A stretch of 64,000 bases of DNA. Source: Malania oleifera. Taxonomy: Eukaryota; Streptophyta; Magnoliopsida; Santalales; Ximeniaceae. The stretch lies in assembly GCF_029873635.1 (NCBI RefSeq), contig NC_080425.1:40055390-40119389 (forward strand), in the 5' to 3' direction. Made by a program: the position numbers and the translations under genes. The notes under the pieces are model-generated. The model searched no databases and had not been told where the DNA came from. It worked only from the letters and a program-made list of their open reading frames with translations. Shown piece by piece: positions 20,773 through 33,479 of this stretch (the first letter of the stretch is position 1; every line of letters starts with the position of its first letter).

Positions 20773-22994
20773 TGTAGAGATCCGAAGAATTATAGTAATT
20801 AAATAATAAAGGAAGTAGAGAAAAGGATTTTTTTTCCAAAGGGGTTTCAGCAGGGTCTCTTTGATGAGTGTAGGGTGCTCGTTGACGAACAGGCTTCTTG
20901 AGCTCATCAACGGGGACAAGCGTCTTGTCGATAAGAATTTACCAAGAGAATTTTTTCATGGCCTAAAACTCGTTGACGAGGAGAAGGTGTTCATCGACGA
21001 ACTTCCTTCATGGACTCGTCGACGAGAAAATGTGGCTCGTCGATGAGGTTATATGGACAAGCATTCTATAAAAGGGCAAGAATTCATTTTCATGTGAGAG
21101 AAACATGCAAGATTTTTCTCTCTCTCTTTAACTTTGTCCCCTTTGCATTCTAGAAATCCAGCCACATTTCATGCAAATTTGACGATCCGAAGCCGCCACG
21201 CTATTCCTGGGGAGTTTCTTTTCATATCTGTAGGAGTAGATCGTTGGTTAGGCCAACTTGGGCACCATCCCAAAATTTGGGTAAGTTGATTGTTTTAAGT
21301 TTTATTAGGTTTTTGGTGTTTCTAGACTGAGGAGAATATGTTTGGAAAGATAATACTCAAATTTTGTTAGGGAAAATGTAAATTTCAGGGTGTTGAGATA
21401 GGGAAAACCACGGGTGTAATTTTGGATTATTAGATGGGCTTCTTAGTAGGCCAGGTAAGGGGATAAGTCAATAGTTTCATGAAATTATTTATTATTATTC
21501 AGCTTTTATTTCCAGAAAAAGTATGTATGTTATAGAACTGGATTTGGAAATACTATTGTTAATAGGAAAATGATTTTAATACATTTTAGTAGGGGATATG
21601 ATTTTTGTGCAGATCTTACGATTAGAACATTATTTACTTTTGTGTGGCATGAGTATGAAATTCTATGATTTTATGTAATATTAGAATATTATGTTTTCAG
21701 AATAAGCATATTATCATTGTTTTAAGGAAGATATTAAAAACGGTACAGGAAGTATGCTTAAAGTATGATGTTGAAACAGTACGGGGATTCCAAAACTATG
21801 TATGTTAAAATAAGCTGGTGTAAGGGCCGTGGTTTTACATATGTTAAAATAAGCTGGCATAAGGGCCGTGGTTTTACATGATATACTATGCCTGCGCAAG
21901 GGTCGTGGTTTTACATATTATACTATGCCGGCGTAAGGACCGTGATTTACAAGATATAATATGCCGGTGCAAGGGCCATGGTTTACATGATATGATATGC
22001 AAAGTTCATGAAAATATTATCATGACAAATAATATTATGAAACAACTTTGTATCATTACATAAAACTTACTATATGTTATTAGAACTCAGATGGCTTGGT
22101 TTAGGCTTTCACAAAGCATGGTACCATAGCCATATGTTCACGATCGTGTATATATTAGTGCTATCACATGTCGTATAGGACTGTGGGAGAATGGCAGTCG
22201 ATGTGGTTTCATGGTAGTGTAGGCGTCCCTCTGGCAGTCCGGATCAGGAGGGTTAGATCCATCGTACTTATAGATTTATGTTGATCTAGCGTGGTTGGCC
22301 AACCATTGCTAGGTCCCGCCTTCGGGCCGCACAACCTAGTCATGAGGGGGTAAAACATGACACTAGCTAGCTATCCATCAAGGGTGCTTTTTCATGTACA
22401 GTTATATAAGATGATTTTCATGTAAAAAAACTCAGTATGTTATACCATGTTATCATAAATTATGTTTTATCCATATATAATACAAACAGTTTTACCAAAT
22501 ATGATTTATGAACTGTTACATGTATAACATGATAATACTCATATTGCCACACAGTGATGTTAGTTTTTTCCCTTACTGAGTGGTGTCTCACCCCAAATAT
22601 ATAAACATTTCAAGAAATCCATATAGAGGGTTGGATAGAGCTCCGCGACAGTAGGGACTTATTGGGTTATCCAATCAAAAGGGTAAGTGGTAGAGCTAGG
22701 GTTAGATGGATTCTTGGTTTAAGATCCTAGGAGCACTTTTTGGTCTTTTGTGGATGATTGTATGTGTATGTATATTGCAGATTTAACAGAACTCTTGTAT
22801 GGTTTCAAGTATTATGACACGTATATGATTTTATGTTTTCCGCTGCTTAGGTATTAGAGTTGTATTTCAGGTATATCCTTGGTACCTGTGGGTCTAGGTT
22901 GATCATGTTTTATCAGCTTAATAGGATATCAAGATTATTATATTAAGTGTTATTATAAAAAAAAATTATATGGTAAAATAGGTAGGCCATTTAG
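20773..22994 (+). repeat. 5' LTR of element A
   Basis: It starts TGTAGAGATCCGAAGAATT. It has an array of TCGTCGACGA-like motifs (20870-21050, including the perfect palindrome CTCGTCGACGAG at 21015), then the TATA box TATAAAAG at 21067. A minisatellite of about 37 bp lies at 21800-21995. The last bases (GGCCATTTA) differ from the 3' copy (GGTCTTTACA). Confidence 0.9.
21800..21995 (+). repeat. Minisatellite inside LTR, 5 units
   Basis: Five units of about 37 bp share GGGCCGTGGTTTTACAT and a leading TATACTATGCCGG-type segment, plus a partial sixth. The 3' LTR (29150-29315) has only four full units, so the array changed length after the two LTRs separated. Confidence 0.85.
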
Positions 22995-22996
22995 TT

Positions 22997-23009
22997 TGGT
23001 ATCAGAGCC
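22997..23009 (+). promoter_or_regulatory. Primer binding site of element A
   Basis: TGGTATCAGAGCC shortly after the 5' LTR is the standard tRNA-Met primer site. Confidence 0.9.
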
Positions 23010-23300
23010 TAGGTTGCAAGGCTTTGTAGACTCTAGAGTGCAGCAGAAACAATGTCAGAGTATAGGAAAAGGATTTGAGGTTTTGTTCTGCAGTTTGTAG
23101 GTAGGACTTCCGTGGTGGTTTCTATGTCTTTTCTGGAGTGACAATTTTAGGAAAGCCATAGTAAACTATTGTCGGATTGTGTTTCTAAAGTATAGGACTG
23201 AATTTTGAATTAAGAAAGGGATGTCAAGATAAGGGATTTTGGTTAGATGCGTAAATTATAAGAATAGAGTCCTTGAGCCACATTTATTATCTTTTTAGGA

Positions 23301-24420
23301 TGGACCCTAGGGAATTAGTGCCCATGCGAGCGGTAGTAACGGTGCAAGGCCCTCGAGTGCTGGCGAGGCTGATTCAGATGCAGTACTACGTAGTGTAGCT
23401 AAGAAAATTATGGTTAAGATAGCTAGGAGCTCCAGAGAGTAGGGAGGCCCGTCTGCAGGCCATGGGTGCATGATAGAGAAATTCACTAAGAGGAATCCTC
23501 CAGCATTTTCAGGAGGTTCTGATCCTGCAATCACAAAAAATTAGATGCAGGAGATTGAAAAGGTGTTGGCAGTATGCAGTGTACGGAGGAGCAGAGGGTC
23601 CTCTTCACCACCTATAAATTGACAGGGGAGACCGAGAGGTGGTGGACTGCTGTGAAACTCATGGAGCAGCAGAGGATGACGCTGATAGCTATGGCATGAG
23701 ACCGATTTAAAAAATTATTCTTTGATAAATATTTTCTAGCCACTATTAGAGAGGCCAAAGTGGAAGAGTTCTTGAATCTAAAATAGGGACAGCAATCAGT
23801 CCAGCAATATGTGGCAACGTTCGTAGAGTTGTCTGGCTTCACCCTGTATGTTGTTCTTAATGAAATAAAGAAGGCGAGATAGTTTGAAAGAGGATTGAGG
23901 CGTTGAATATACAAGCATGTAGTAGTGTTGAAGATACATGATTTTTCTGAGTTGGTCGAAAGAGCTGCATTGGCTGAGGCTAGTGAGCGGATGGATGCAG
24001 AAAAGCAGGGACAGAAGAAGAGATCTATGCCTTCAGGCTTCCAGTAAGGATCTAGGTAGGGTCAGTGGAGGAGAGGAAACTATGGCAGAGGACAAATGCA
24101 GAAGACTGGAGGTTGTGAGTTTCAAGCGGTGCAGAATTTCCTTGTTTGTTAAACTTGTGGAAAAAGACACTTGGGAGAGTGTCGAGTGGGGAGAGCCATT
24201 TGCTATCGTTGTGGTAGGTAGGGACATCTAGTGTGAGATTGACCTACACCACTTGGTACCACTCATGCTCCTAGACCTTACCGGGGAGACTATCAGGCGC
24301 CCCGTGGAGGCCAGCAGAGGAATGTAGTTCCGGCAAGTGTCTATGCTTTGACACCTAGAGATGCGGAGACTGCAGGCGACATCGTGACAGGTACCTTTAA
24401 TGTTTTATCATATTAAGTAA
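23301..24420 (+). pseudogene. gypsy A Gag with zinc knuckles
   Basis: The start MDPRELVPMRAVVTV lies at 23301, followed by frame changes. The recognisable retrotransposon Gag core is near 23640-23990 (WWTAVKLMEQQRM, FDKYFLATIREAKVEEFLNL, QQYVATFVELSGF, FSELVERAALAEASERM). A basic stretch and two Cys/His knuckles follow (TCGKRHLGEC near 24153 and CYRCGR.GHLV near 24205). Many TAG stops interrupt it. Gag would assemble into particles around the element RNA. Confidence 0.85.
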
Positions 24421-27400
24421 TTATTTTATTTGATTCAGGTGCTACTTATTCCTTTGTGTCTGCGGCCTATGTTAAATTGTCTGGAAATGAGACTCAATTA
24501 TTAGATGTAGAATTGTCAGTAGCTACACCGTCAGGGTCAGTGATGAAGTGTTGTAGAGTGCTAAGGGGTTATCTAGTAGAAATTTAGGGGAGGGTGTTAC
24601 TGGCTAATTTGATTGTGCTAGATATGTATGGATTTGATATAATACTGGGTATGGACTGGTTGGCAGCTAATTATGCTAATATTGACTGTCATTTGAAAGA
24701 GGTGATGTTCAGACCACCAGGCAAGCAAGAATTTAAATTTGTGGGATCGCAGGTGTGTTCCCCGCCTCAATTAGTGTCAGTTATGCAAGCAAGAAGACTA
24801 CTCCTGGAGGGATGTTAAGGGTTTATAGCCTTTGTAAAGAAAATGTCAAAAAATGAATTAAAGCTTGCTAATACGCTAGTGGTGAAGGAGTTTTCAGATG
24901 TCTTTCCAAAAGAGCTACTTGGATTACCTCCTGATCGTTAGGTAGATTTCTATATTGATTTACTTGTGGGGATGGCATCGATTTCTAAAGCTCTTTACAG
25001 AATGGCTCCAACAGAGTTGGGAGAACTAAAGAATCAGTTACAAGACTTGCTGGATAAGAGTTTTATTTGGCCCAGTGTATCATCGTAGGGAGCTCTAGTG
25101 CTATTTGTAAAGAAGAAAGACATGTCCATGAGGATGTGTATAGATTATAGGGAAATTAATAGAGTGACAATCAAGAACAGGTATCCTCTACCCTGTATAG
25201 ATGATTTATTTGACCAGCTTCAGGGTACATAGGTATATTCCAAGATTGATCTTAGGTTAGGCTATCACCAGGTGAAGTTTAAACTAGAGGGCATCTCTAA
25301 GACAACTTTCAGGACCAGGTATGGACATTATGAATAGAAAGTTATGCCATTTGGTCTGACGAATGCTCCTACTGTGTTCATGGATTTGATGAATAGAGTT
25401 TTTCATCAGTATTTAGACCAATTCATTGTAGTTTTCATTGATGACATACTGGTTTGCTTGAGAGGAGTTTTAAGAAGCATGAGACGCATCTATAGCTGGT
25501 ACTTCAGATGCTCAGGGAAAAGATATTGTATAACAAGTTTAGCAAATGTGAATTTTTACTAGAAAAAAGTTACGTTTCTGGGGCATGTTATATGAGGAGA
25601 TGGAATTTTAGTGGATCCTAGAAAGATAGAGGCAGTGGTAAATTGGGAAAGGCAGATGAATGTTTAGGAGAATAGGAGTTTCTAGGGACTGGTGGGATAT
25701 TACCATCAGTTTGTAGAGGGATTCTCAGGACTATCAGGGCCTTTGACGTGTCTGACCAGGATGAATGCTAGATTTGCATGGGATGATGAATGCGAGCAAA
25801 GCTCTTAGGAATTAAAAGAACGGCTCGTCACTGCATCGGTATTGAAGATTTCATTTGGAGGTGATGACTATGTAATTTACAGTGATGCATCTTTGAAAGG
25901 GCTTGACTATGTATTGATGCAGCATGGTAGGGTCGTAGCTTATGCCTCCCAACAGTTGAAATAGTATGAAAAGAACTACCCTACCCACGATCTAGAATTG
26001 GCTGTAGTGGTACACGCGTTAGAGATTTCAAGGCATTACTTGTACGGTGAGAGATGCGAGATATTCTTCAATCACAAAAGTTTGAAGTACTTTTTCACTC
26101 AAAAAGAGCTAAAAATGAGATAGAGGAGGTGACTGGAACTTATTAAAGATTATGACTGCATTATCAGTTACCACCTAGGGAAAGCAAACGTGGTAGCTGA
26201 TACTCTGAGTTAGAAATCAGGGGATGCAGCTTAGTTAGTAGCAGTAATTCAGCATCCGATCATAATGGATTTGGAGAGGCTCGGCGTAGAGTTGGTAGTG
26301 GATGATCACTAGCCATTTATTGCCAACCTGGTGGTACAGCCTACTTTACAGGAAAGGATAAAGACCGCTCAAAGAGATGATGTATAATTAGTAGAGTTGA
26401 TAGCTATGGTTTAGGACGGTCAAGGAGAGGAATTCAGTATTTCTAATGAGGGGGCCTTGAGGTTCCATTCCAAGTTGTGCGTGCCTACAGATATAGACAT
26501 CAGAAAGATGATCGTAGAGGAGTTTCACAGGTCCTTGTACACGGTTCATCCAGGTAGTACTATAATGTATAGGGATCTGCAAGAGTCTTACTAGTGGAGT
26601 GGCATAAAGAGGGAAATTGTCGAGTTTGTGTAGTAGTGTCTGACGTGCCAGCAGGTAAAGGTTGAGCACTAGAGGCCGGTGGGCCAGTTGTAGCCGCTTT
26701 ACATCCTAGAGTGGAAGTAGGATCATGTATCTATGGACTTTGTGATGGGTTTACCGTGACACCGCATAGTCAGAATGCTATTTTGGTGGTTGTTGATAGA
26801 TTGATGAAGACCGCTCACTTCATTCCTATTAAAGTCAACTAATCCATGGATAAACTGGTGGAATTATATATTCAAGAGATAGTACGATCCCATGGTGTGC
26901 CAGTGTTTATAGTATCAGACCGAGACCCACGTCTCACATCACAGTTTTGGAGGAGCTTGCAAAAGGCTCTGGGGTCTCAGCTATCTTTTAACACGGTGTT
27001 TCATCCTCAGACGGATGGCTAGATTAAGAGGCTGATTCAGATATTAGAAGATATGCTGCGAGCGTGTGTTCTGAATTTTGGGGGTAGTTGGACCTAGTAT
27101 ATGCTACTGGTAGAGTTTGCATACAATAATAGCTATCAGGCCAGCATCGACATGACACCTTATGAGGCGCTCTATGGTAGGAGGTGTCGTTCTCCTCTAT
27201 ACTAGGATAAGATAGGTGAGAGGTAAGTGTTGGGACCAGAAATAGTGTAGAAAGCCTACAACAAAGTCCGCCTCATTAAAGAAAGAATCTGTGCAGCTCA
27301 GAGTTGGCAGAAGTGCTATGCTGATACTCACCGCCAGAAGTTGGAATTTGAAGTTGGTGACCATATGTTTTTGAAGATAGCGCCATTGAAGGGAGTTATG

Positions 27401-27785
27401 AGGTTTGGGAGGAACGGTAAGTTGAGCCCTATGTTCATTGACCTTTTCGAGATACTTGAAAGAGTGGGGTTAGTTGCCTACCGGCTAGCTTTACCACCAG
27501 CTTTGTTTAGAATGCATGACGTATTTCATGTTTCCATGCTGAGAAAATACGTCCCAGATCCCTCCCACGTGGTCAGTTATGCAAAGTTAGAGCTCAGAGA
27601 TTCACTGGCTTGTGAGGAGATACTAGTGCAGGTTTTGGATAGAAAAGAATAGGAATTGCACAGTAAGAAAATTCTTTTAATAAAAGTCTTATGAAGAAAT
27701 CATGGGGTGGAAGAAGCCTTTTGGGAGTTGGAAGAAGATATACGACAGAAATACCCGCACTTATTCAGTGGAGATCAACACTAGG
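24421..27785 (+). pseudogene. gypsy A Pol (PR, RT, RNase H, IN, chromodomain-like)
   Basis: Protease: FDSGATYSFVSAAYVKL near 24430 holds the catalytic Asp, followed by [42 protein letters not shown] (about 25130), [15 protein letters not shown] and the catalytic FIDDIL at 25434. RNase H: VIYSDASLKGLDYVLMQH near 25870. Integrase: [30 protein letters not shown], then [21 protein letters not shown]-terminal integrase MEFEVGDHMFLKIAP is an open stretch 27341-27652, followed by a chromodomain-like RNHGVEEAFWELEEDIRQKY. The stops I checked (e.g. near 24938, 25087, 25335, 27021, 27201) are all TAG. Confidence 0.92.
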
Positions 27786-28063
27786 TATACGAGTAAAGTA
27801 AATATAGTATGATTTAATTTTATGAAAAGCAAGATGATATATATGTGAGTAGTATTGTAGGTTATAGAATAGGTAATATTTTGGTTTTGGGAGAATTTTT
27901 ATTTTATGTATATATTGTAATTTTCTAGGACCCTATATGTAACCACGGTATTCCTCCGCCATAAGTGAGGGTAAGTAATAAAATAAGTAGCCCATTTTCT
28001 TTAAAAATGGTGCTAATACAGATAGTAAATTTCGAGGATGAAATTTTTGTAAGAAGGGAAGAA

Positions 28064-28409
28064 TGTAGAGACCTAAAGAATTATAGTAATTAAATAATAA
28101 AGGAAGTGGAGAAAGGGATTTTTTTTTTCAGAAGGGGTTTCAGTAGGGTCTCGTCGACGAGTGTAGGGTGCTCATCGACGAACAGGCTTCTTGGGCTCAT
28201 TGACGAGGACATGCGTCTTGTCGACGAGCATTTATCGAGAGACTATTTTTAAGGCGTGAAACTCATTGACGAGGAGAAGGTGTTTGTCGACGAACCTCCT
28301 TCATGGACTTGTCAACGAGGAAATGTGGCTTGTCGACGAGGCCACGGGGACAAGCATTATATAAAAGGGTAAAAATTCATTTTTTTGTGAGAGAAACATG
28401 CAAAATTTA

Positions 28410-28465
<56 letters not shown>

Positions 28466-30309
28466 TTCTCTAACTTCGTCCCCTCTGCCTTCTCTCTAGA
28501 AATCGGGCCCTATTTCACGCCAGTTTGACGATCTGAAGTCGCCACGCTACTCCTGGGAAGTTTCTTTTCATTTTTGTAGGAGCAGATCGTTGGTTAGGCC
28601 AACTTGGGTACCATACCAACATTTGGATAAGTTAATTATTTTAATTTTTATTAGGTTTTTGGTGTTCCTGGACTGAGGGGAATATGTTATGAAAGATAAT
28701 ATTGAAGTTTTGTTGAGGAAAATGTAAATTTCAGGGGTTGAGCTGGGGAAAACCATGAGTGTAATTTTGGATTAATTGGTGGGCTTCTTAGTAGGCCATA
28801 TAAGGGGATAAACTAGGTTAATATTTTCATGAACTTATTTATTATTATTCAGCTTTTATTTCCAGAAAAATTATGTATGTTATGGAACTGGGTTTGGAAA
28901 TACTGTTGTTAACAGGAAAATGATTTTAATAGATTTTAGCAGGGGATATGATTTTTGTGCAAATCTTACAATTAGAACATTATTTACTTTTGTTTTGCAT
29001 GAGTATGAAATTCTATGATTTTATGTAATATCAGAATATTATGTTTTCGGAATAAGCATATTATCACTGTTTTCAAAAAGATATTAAAAAGGGCACAAGA
29101 ACGATGTTTAAAGTATGATGTTGAAACAGTACAGGGATTCGAAAACTATATATGTTAAAATATGCCGGCGTAAGGGCCGTGGTTTTACATGATATACTAT
29201 GTCAGTGCAAGGGCCATGATTTTACATGTTATACTATGTCGGTGTAAGGGCCGTGATTTACAAGATATAATATGTCAGCACAAAGGCCGTGGTTTACATG
29301 ATATGATATGTAAAAGTTCATGAAAATATTATCATGATAGATATTATTATGAAACAGCTATGTATTGTTATATAAAACTTACTATATGTTATTAGAACCC
29401 AGATGGCTTGGTTTACGCTTTCACGAAGCACGGTACCGTAGCTATATGTTCACAATCATGTATATGTTAGTGCTACCACATGTCGTATGAGACTGTGGGA
29501 GAACAGAAGTCAATGTGGTTTCATGGTAGTGTAGGCATCCCTCTGGCAGTCCAAACCAGGAGGGGCAGACCCATCGTACTTATAAACTTATGTTGATCTA
29601 GCGTGATCGGCTAACCATTGCTAGGTCCCGCCTTCGGGCCACACAACCTAGTCATATGGGGGTCAAACATGACACCAACCAGTTATCCCTCTAGGGTGTT
29701 ATTTCATGTATAGTTATATAAGATGATTTTCATGTATAGAAACTCAGTATGTTATATTATGTTATGATAAATTATGTTTTATCCATATATGATATAGATA
29801 GTTTTACTGAATATGATTTAAGAACTATTATATATGTAACACGAAAATACTAATGTTGTCACACAATGATGTTAGTTTATTTCCCTTACTGAGAGATGTC
29901 TCACCCCAGCTATATAAACATTTCAGGAAATCCAGATAGAGGGGCGGATAGAGCTCCACGGCAGTAGGGACGAATTAGGTTACCCTATTAGAAGGGTAAG
30001 TGGTAAAGCTAGGGTTAGATGGATTATTGGTTTAAGACCCTAGGAGCAGTTTTTGGTGTTTTGTGGATGATTGTATGTGTATGTATATTGCAGATTTAAT
30101 AGAACTCTGGTATGGTTTCAGGTATTATGGCATGTATATGATTATATGTTTTCAGCTGCTTAGGTATCAGAGTTGTATGTTAGGTATATCCTTGGTACCC
30201 ATGGGTCCAGATTGATCATATTTTATCAGTTTAATAGGATATTAGGATTATTATATTAAGTGTTATTATATATAAAAAATTTATATGGTAAAATAGGCAG
30301 GTCTTTACA
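28064..30309 (+). repeat. 3' LTR of element A
   Basis: It starts TGTAGAGACCTAAAGAATT after a purine tract and ends GGTCTTTACA. It has TCGTCGACGA-like motifs (CTCGTCGACGAG at 28150), a TATATAAAAGG TATA near 28360, a (CT)n run at about 28412-28456 that the 5' copy lacks, and a four-unit minisatellite at 29150-29315. Confidence 0.92.
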
Positions 30310-31100
30310 AGAAGTGTTTGGCAAATTAAAAGAGTTCAAAACTATCATGGAGAAGCAAAGTGGCTATCGCATCAAGTCACTTCGATTAGACCAAGGAGGA
30401 GAGTACAAGGCATAAACTTTCTTGGAATTCCTTAGGCAACAAGGGATTCAAAACCAATTCACACCAGCCTACACTCCCTAATTGAACAATGTAGCTGAGA
30501 GGATGAACCGCACAATCCTTAACATGACCAGGAGCATGTTAAAGGATAAGAATGTGCCTAAAAGTTTTTAGGCAGAAGTAGTGTTATGTACAATCTATTT
30601 GCTCAATAGGTGTCCTATGAAGAGTCTTGATGCAAAGACACCACATGAAACTTGGAGTACTCACAAGCTCAATGTAAGTCATTTTAGAGTGTTTGGCTCC
30701 ATAGCCATACCAAGATCCCTGAGACAATAAGGACAAAGTTGGGAGACAAAGGAGAGAAGTGTATTCTTGTTTGATACAGCGATAGCACCATGGGATATCG
30801 ACTATACAATCCTATCAACAAGAGAGTCATTTTCAGTCAGGATGTCATTTTTGAAGAAAATGAATCTTGGAAGTGGGACCACGCTGAATCTTCCAAAGAT
30901 GCAAAATTGATGCTTAAAGGAGAAAAATCCACATAGACAGGAGAAGTGGCTATCGAGTCACAAGTTCCCTAACTACAGACACCTCCACACAGTTTCCATT
31001 CACCACAAAGTAATGGAGCTCCATCACCAATTGAGCATGAAATCTTAGACATGAGGCTTAGATAAGCCTGTACCCTAACTGATATGTATGAAAATACAAA
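30310..31100 (+). pseudogene. copia E integrase, right part
   Basis: The frame interrupted at 20772 continues: EVFGKLKEFKTIMEKQSGY, LRLDQGGEYKA, GIQNQFTPAYTP, and NNVAERMNRTI with the catalytic-core Glu. Then MKSLDAKTPHETWSTHKLNV and the conserved FGSIAI. A linker with acidic and Pro-rich sequence follows (about 30840-31060). Stops occur at several places. The split by element A cuts the integrase core between its catalytic acids. Confidence 0.85.
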
Positions 31101-32031
31101 ACCTATAAAAGAGTGTGTTACTTTATACTATCTATTGTTGACTAGCGACCCGATTAGCTTTGAGGAGGCTAACGAAGAAGGCAAATAGAGAAAAGAAATA
31201 GATAAGGAGATTCAATCCATTGAGAAGAACAAGACTTAGGAGCTGACAAATCTCTCGAAGGGCTGCAAGACTATTGGTGTGAAATGGGTCTACAAGACCA
31301 AGAAGAACGCTCAAGGAGAAGACTAAAGATATAAAACAAGACTTGTCACCAAGGGCTACAGACAGAAAGAAGGGATTGATTATGGAGAAATCTTTGCCCC
31401 AGTTGCCAAGATTAAGACTATCATATAACTAATTTCACTCTTTGCACAAAATGGATGGAAGATCTACCAACTGGACATGAAATCAGCATTTTTGAACGAT
31501 ATTTCAGAAGAAGATATCTATATCAATCAGCCATTTGGATATTTGAAGAAAGGCAAAGAAGATAGAGTGTACAAGTTGAAGAAAGCATTCTATGACTTGA
31601 AACAGGCACCTCATGCGTGGAACATGAGGATTGATGACTATTTCTAGAAAAATCGATTTTTGAAGTGTCCTTATGAGCATGTGCTATACATGAATATGGA
31701 GACAGATGAAAGCATGCTGATTACCTACCTATATGTTGATGATCTGGTCTTCCCCAGCAATAATCCAGAGATATTTGTCGTTTTCAAGAGGAGCATGGTC
31801 AAAGAATTCAAAATGACAGATATTGACCAGATGACTTATTTCCTTGGCATAGAAATCATGCACAGCGAGAAGGGAATCTTCATCTCCCAAAGCCACTATG
31901 CAAAAGAAATACTGAAAAAGTTTGGGATGGACAACTGCAACCTTGTGAGAACTTTAGTTGAAATGAGATTGGAGTTGAGAAAGAATGAGCAAGGAGATGT
32001 TGACCCTACATATTTCAAGAGTCTAGCTTGA
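31101..32031 (+). pseudogene. copia E reverse transcriptase
   Basis: This is a near-complete RT region: [66 protein letters not shown], then an open 123-codon stretch (31660-32031) with the catalytic YVDD at 31732-31743 and MTYFLGIEIMHSEKGIFISQ. RT copies element RNA into DNA. A few stops lie upstream, for example in ED.RYKTR near 31324, so it is dead, though the palm motif is intact. Confidence 0.92.
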
Positions 32032-32694
32032 AGCTTGAGGTATTTGACGTGCACCAGACCATACATACTCTATGAAGTTGGACTAGTCAGTAGGTACATG
32101 GAGACTCCTGACCACTCCTATCTGAATGCAACGAAGAGGATACTCTGCTATGTTAAGGGTACCATCACTGATGTTATGTTCTATTTATTAAGAGATGATT
32201 GCAAACTTATTGGCTATTCAGATAGCGATTGGGGAAGAGATCTTTATGAAATTAAAAAACACGATTGGATTCACATTCTTCATGTGAGATACAACATTTA
32301 CATTGTCATTAAAGAAGCAACCCATCTTAATGCCGTCATCATATGAAGCTGAGTATGTTGCTGTTAGCTCAGCTGTTTGTAAGGGTATATGGATCGGGAA
32401 TGTACTGAAGTATCTGGTATTTCTCCAAGATGACCCCACAAAAGTCTACATCGACAACCGATCAGCGATTGCACTTGCGAAGAATCTAGTCTTCCATGAA
32501 AGAAACAAACATATTGATACTCGGTATTATTTTATCAGGGAACATGTCAAGAAGAAAGAAGTGGAGTTGATGTCTTGTAGAACGTATGATTAGATTACTA
32601 ATATTTTCATGAAACCACTCAGGCATGATATTTTTACAAGACTGAAGACAATGTTAGGAATGATAAAGCCAAAAGAGTCAAGTTTAAGGGGGGA
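32032..32694 (+). pseudogene. copia E RNase H and 3' end
   Basis: LRYLTCTRPYILYEVGLVSRY, LIGYSDSDWGRD and, after a frame change, SSYEAEYVAVSSAVCKGIW and VYIDNRSAIALAKNLVFHERNKHIDTR are the conserved copia RNase H segments. The frame ends near 32593 and is followed by LRHDIFTRLKTMLGM. The purine tract AAGGGGGGA lies just before the 3' LTR start at 32695. Confidence 0.9.
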
Positions 32695-32947
32695 TGTTGA
32701 ATATTAAACTTGATGGGGCTTATATTATTGCATAAATAATAAAAAATAAAAAAGATGAAGAAAGTGAGATGAAGAAGTTGAAGAAGGATGAAGAAGAAGT
32801 CAAAGAAGCAGGTATGGGAAATGGATACATTTCCTACGTAGAAGAAAATTTGCAGCCATCACCTTCGCAAATCATGCCGGCCAATCCTCAATGTTTATCA
32901 TTTTTTCTCCTACAAGTTGGTGTTCGTTTTTTTTTTTGTGTAGTATG
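32695..32947 (+). repeat. 3' LTR of copia E, left part
   Basis: It starts TGTTGAATATTAAACTTG and follows the 5' LTR to GTAGTATG at 32947, where the TRIM is inserted (TSD GTATG). Confidence 0.92.
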
Positions 32948-33479
32948 TGTTAGGTGGTCTTGGGCCTTCTCAATCCCAAAATCTAGCTCATGAGGTGAGG
33001 TTTTCCCTCACACTTAATAACTGACCACCAAGCTCCTTCCACAACCGATGTGGGACAAATCCCAAAAATCTCCCCCTCACACATCAGGCTCGAAACTCCT
33101 CTCAAATTGGGCTCACTAAAATGACAGCACCACATGCTCGACATCCTAGGGAGAACCCATGGGCTTTGATACGAGTGTAAGATAGTATTAGGCCTTCTCA
33201 ACTCCAAAAGCTAGCTAATGGTGTGAGACTTTCCCTCACACTTAATAACTGACCACTAGCCCCTTCCACAAATGATGTGGGATAACCCCAACAATCTCCC
33301 CCTCACACATTGGGCTCCAAATCAGTGGCACCACGTACCCGGCATCCCAAGGAGAATGTTGAACCATGGCTCTGATACTAGTATTGGGTGGTTAAGGGCC
33401 TTCTCAATCCTAAAAGCTAGCTCATTAGGTGAAACTTTTCCTCACACTTAATAATTGACAATCAAGCCCCTTCCATAAC

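Larger units (their letters stand above)
20773..30309 (+). mobile_element. Tekay-like Ty3/gypsy element A, full length
   Basis: This has two long LTRs (20773-22994 and 28064-30309, both about 2.2 kb), a TGGTATCAGAGCC primer site at 22997, gag, protease, RT, RNase H, integrase and a chromodomain-like tail, then a purine tract (GTAAGAAGGGAAGAA). The 5-bp target duplication is AGAAA/AGAAG (20768-20772, 30310-30314). It is inserted into the integrase of copia E, interrupting that frame between RKLE and EVFGKL. Gene order is that of chromoviruses. Numerous in-frame stops, those I checked all TAG, make it inactive. Confidence 0.93.
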
